A stretch of 6,637 nucleotides of DNA from Chloroflexota bacterium (GTDB lineage: Bacteria > Chloroflexota > Dormibacteria > Dormibacterales > Dormibacteraceae). The stretch lies in the NCBI GenBank assembly GCA_005880755.1, contig VBGV01000004.1:1-6637 (forward strand), given 5' to 3'. The translations under genes and the position numbers were made by a program. The notes below the pieces were generated by a model. It was not told where the DNA came from and did no database searches. It worked only from the letters and a program-made list of their open reading frames with translations. Shown here in pieces: positions 5,132-6,637 of the stretch (its first letter is position 1; the number at the start of each line of letters is the position of its first letter).

Positions 5132-6637
5132 TTATGAACTCAAATGGCGCGCGCTTGCTGTCCTCACGTGGCCTGGCTGAATCGCGCGCGGCAACACCGT
5201 TTCCGCCACACCGACTCCCGGAAGCGCCGAAGGATGCTTGATCACGATGAGCGCGACGATCGCCGCCACGAAGCTGATGGCGGCGGCGATCACAAACGCC
5301 TGGTGGTATCCGGCGATAACGGCACCTGCACCTTGTTGAAGGGACGCTCTCGTGACCGACCCAGCGATGTTGACCAGAATCGCCAGTCCCACGGCCATGC
5401 CGACCTGCTGGGCGGTGCCGATTAGACCGGAAGCGATTCCCTGATCCCGATCAGGGACGCCGGCCGTGGCCGCCATCGTGACGCTTACGAAGGCGAGTCC
5501 TACGCCGATGCCTGTAACCAGCATCGCGGGGATGAGGACGGTGACGTAGTCGCTATCGAGGGCGGTTCTCAGGAACAGGAGCATCCCCGCCCCCAGCACC
5601 AAAGTTCCGAGAGCGATCAGGGTTCTGGCCCCCAGCTTCGTGGCAATCCGAGCCCCGACATTGGAGACGACCATGATCAGCACTGTTTGGGGAAGCCAGG
5701 CAAGACCTGCTTGGATCGGTGAATATCCCAGGATCTCCTGCAGATACAGCGAGTTGAAGAACACGGCGCCGATCATCACAACCGACACGAGCGCCGCCAC
5801 CGAGTTTCCCGCCACCACAGATCTCAGCCTCAGCATCCGACCCGGCAGAAGAGGTTGGTTGCTGCTCTTCTCCACAACGACAAATGCGATCAGGAGCGCG
5901 GCAGAGAGAGCCAGAGCAATCAGGACATTCCTGGAGGCAAAGCCTTGCGCGGTAGCCTCGGTCACGCCGTATGCAAGGGCGAGAACTCCGCCGGTCAAGC
6001 TCACCGCCCCGGGGACGTCAAGGCTGACCTTTTTTGCCCCACGAGGGCGAGCATCTGCCGGCAGCACTGGAGATAGCAGAACCGCGGCGAGCCCCAATGG
6101 AAGATTCACGAAAAGCGTGAAACGCCAGCTCAATTCCTGGGTAAGCAGGCCGCCCAGAATCAAACCAGCCGATGCTCCGCCGGCGGCCATGGCACTCCAC
6201 ATCCCCAGCGCGCGATTCCGCTCCCGGCCTTCCTTGAAGGTCGTCGTCAGAAGCGACAGTGCGGCGGGCGAGACCAGGGCCCCGGCAAAGCCTTGGACTC
6301 CGCGAGCGGCGATCAGCATTAAGCCGGACTGGCTGAATCCGCCCAGCACCGATGCGCCGATGAAGAGGACCAAACCCGCGAAGAACATGCGCCGCCGGCC
6401 GACGACGTCCGCCAGCCGGCCGCCCAGCATGAGAAAGCCACCAAAGGTGAGCGCATAGCCGCCGACCACCCATTGGATGCTCTCAGCCGACAAACCCAAA
6501 GTTCGCTGCATCGAGGGCAGCGCCACGTTGACGATCGCGATGTCCAGGATCAGCATGAACTGCGCCGAGCAAAGCAGCGCGAGTATCAGATTCGGACGAT
6601 GGCGGGTGGCGGCAACGACCAGATTTTTCGTCGGCCA
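5132..6637 (-). CDS. DHA2-type MFS drug/solute exporter (EmrB/QacA-like), 5' end outside window
   Basis: Proton-coupled inner-membrane exporter of the 14-helix DHA2 family. The frame stays open to the window edge: upstream of the ATG at 6556 it encodes RHRPNLILALLCSAQF, which is the first half of membrane helix 1, and no ATG, GTG or TTG occurs in those 27 codons. The true start is therefore beyond 6637, and the Met at 6556 is internal. Numbering from that Met: helix 1 LDIAIVNVALP (4-14) with the family's Asp5; motif A GGRLADVVGRRR (45-56) between helices 2 and 3; motif B ARGVQGFAGALVSPA (84-98) with Arg85; a motif C-like glycine-rich helix 5 (124-137) in which the usual Gly-Pro is Gly-Leu, followed by LSWRFTLFVNLPLG (142-155). 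The polar tail from about 441 to 474 is cytoplasmic. It shares strand with the liv genes, 160 bp upstream. Substrate unknown; drugs, amino acids or metabolites are all possible. Confidence 0.93.
   Translation of the reverse strand, partial: WPTKNLVVAATRHRPNLILALLCSAQFMLILDIAIVNVALPSMQRTLGLSAESIQWVVGGYALTFGGFLMLGGRLADVVGRRRMFFAGLVLFIGASVLGGFSQSGLMLIAARGVQGFAGALVSPAALSLLTTTFKEGRERNRALGMWSAMAAGGASAGLILGGLLTQELSWRFTLFVNLPLGLAAVLLSPVLPADARPRGAKKVSLDVPGAVSLTGGVLALAYGVTEATAQGFASRNVLIALALSAALLIAFVVVEKSSNQPLLPGRMLRLRSVVAGNSVAALVSVVMIGAVFFNSLYLQEILGYSPIQAGLAWLPQTVLIMVVSNVGARIATKLGARTLIALGTLVLGAGMLLFLRTALDSDYVTVLIPAMLVTGIGVGLAFVSVTMAATAGVPDRDQGIASGLIGTAQQVGMAVGLAILVNIAGSVTRASLQQGAGAVIAGYHQAFVIAAAISFVAAIVALIVIKHPSALPGVGVAETVLPRAIQPGHVRTASARHLSS
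5438..5457. repeat. 9-bp perfect inverted repeat inside the MFS gene
   Basis: TCCCTGATC (5438-5446) and GATCAGGGA (5449-5457) form a dyad around a central CC. It encodes the PDRDQGI stretch before helix 12 of the exporter, where DHA2 proteins often have xxxQGxASG. Repeated Asp codons may create it by chance; as RNA it could fold into a 7-bp stem with a 6-nt loop. Confidence 0.4.

Noticed and set aside
5640..6458. Plus-strand open frame of 272 codons opposite the MFS gene
   Set aside because: It mirrors the MFS codons, is rich in Pro, Arg, Thr and Ser and shows no domain. It is a shadow of the exporter gene.
1..6637. Search for CRISPR repeats, tRNA or rRNA genes, insertion-sequence ends, toxin-antitoxin or defence genes
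   Set aside because: No regularly spaced repeats, tRNA-like cloverleaf, transposase motif or small two-gene module was seen by eye. Almost all bases are accounted for by the transporter genes.

Overview
The window is GC-rich, tightly packed bacterial DNA dominated by one minus-strand operon. Read in the direction of transcription (high to low coordinates) it runs: 3' part of a DHA2-type major facilitator gene (6637-5132, 5' end beyond the window); a 160-bp intergenic region; a lipoprotein substrate-binding protein (4971-3631); a LivH-type permease (3599-2721); a single-chain fusion of a LivM-type permease to a LivG-type ATPase (2713-818); and a LivF-type ATPase (821-126). At the left edge, the last 24 codons of an unidentified plus-strand gene end at 75 and converge on the operon.

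The four central genes make a complete hydrophobic amino acid uptake (HAAT / Liv) ABC transporter. The lipoprotein would capture the solute outside the membrane, LivH and the LivM half of the fusion would form the channel, and the LivG half of the fusion plus LivF would power it. Gaps of 31 bp and 7 bp and a 4-bp ATGA overlap point to one transcript with coupled translation. The substrate is not proven. Branched-chain amino acids are the default, but urea, short amides and other amino acids use the same protein families.

The MFS gene lies on the same strand upstream of the binding protein. The 160-bp gap, a strong Shine-Dalgarno before the binding protein and a weak promoter-like pair suggest the liv genes have their own promoter, with read-through from the MFS gene possible.

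Taxonomy is only a guess: high GC, GTG starts, a lipoprotein-type binding protein and the LivM-LivG fusion suit a soil bacterium such as Actinomycetota, Chloroflexota or a related phylum. I see no RNA genes, CRISPR array, insertion sequence, phage gene or defence system, and no gene-free stretch over 300 bases. I found no new biological system. The points worth a second look are the LivM-LivG fusion with a possible internal start for free LivG, a serine in the Q-loop position of LivF, and a spaced inverted repeat in front of the liv operon.
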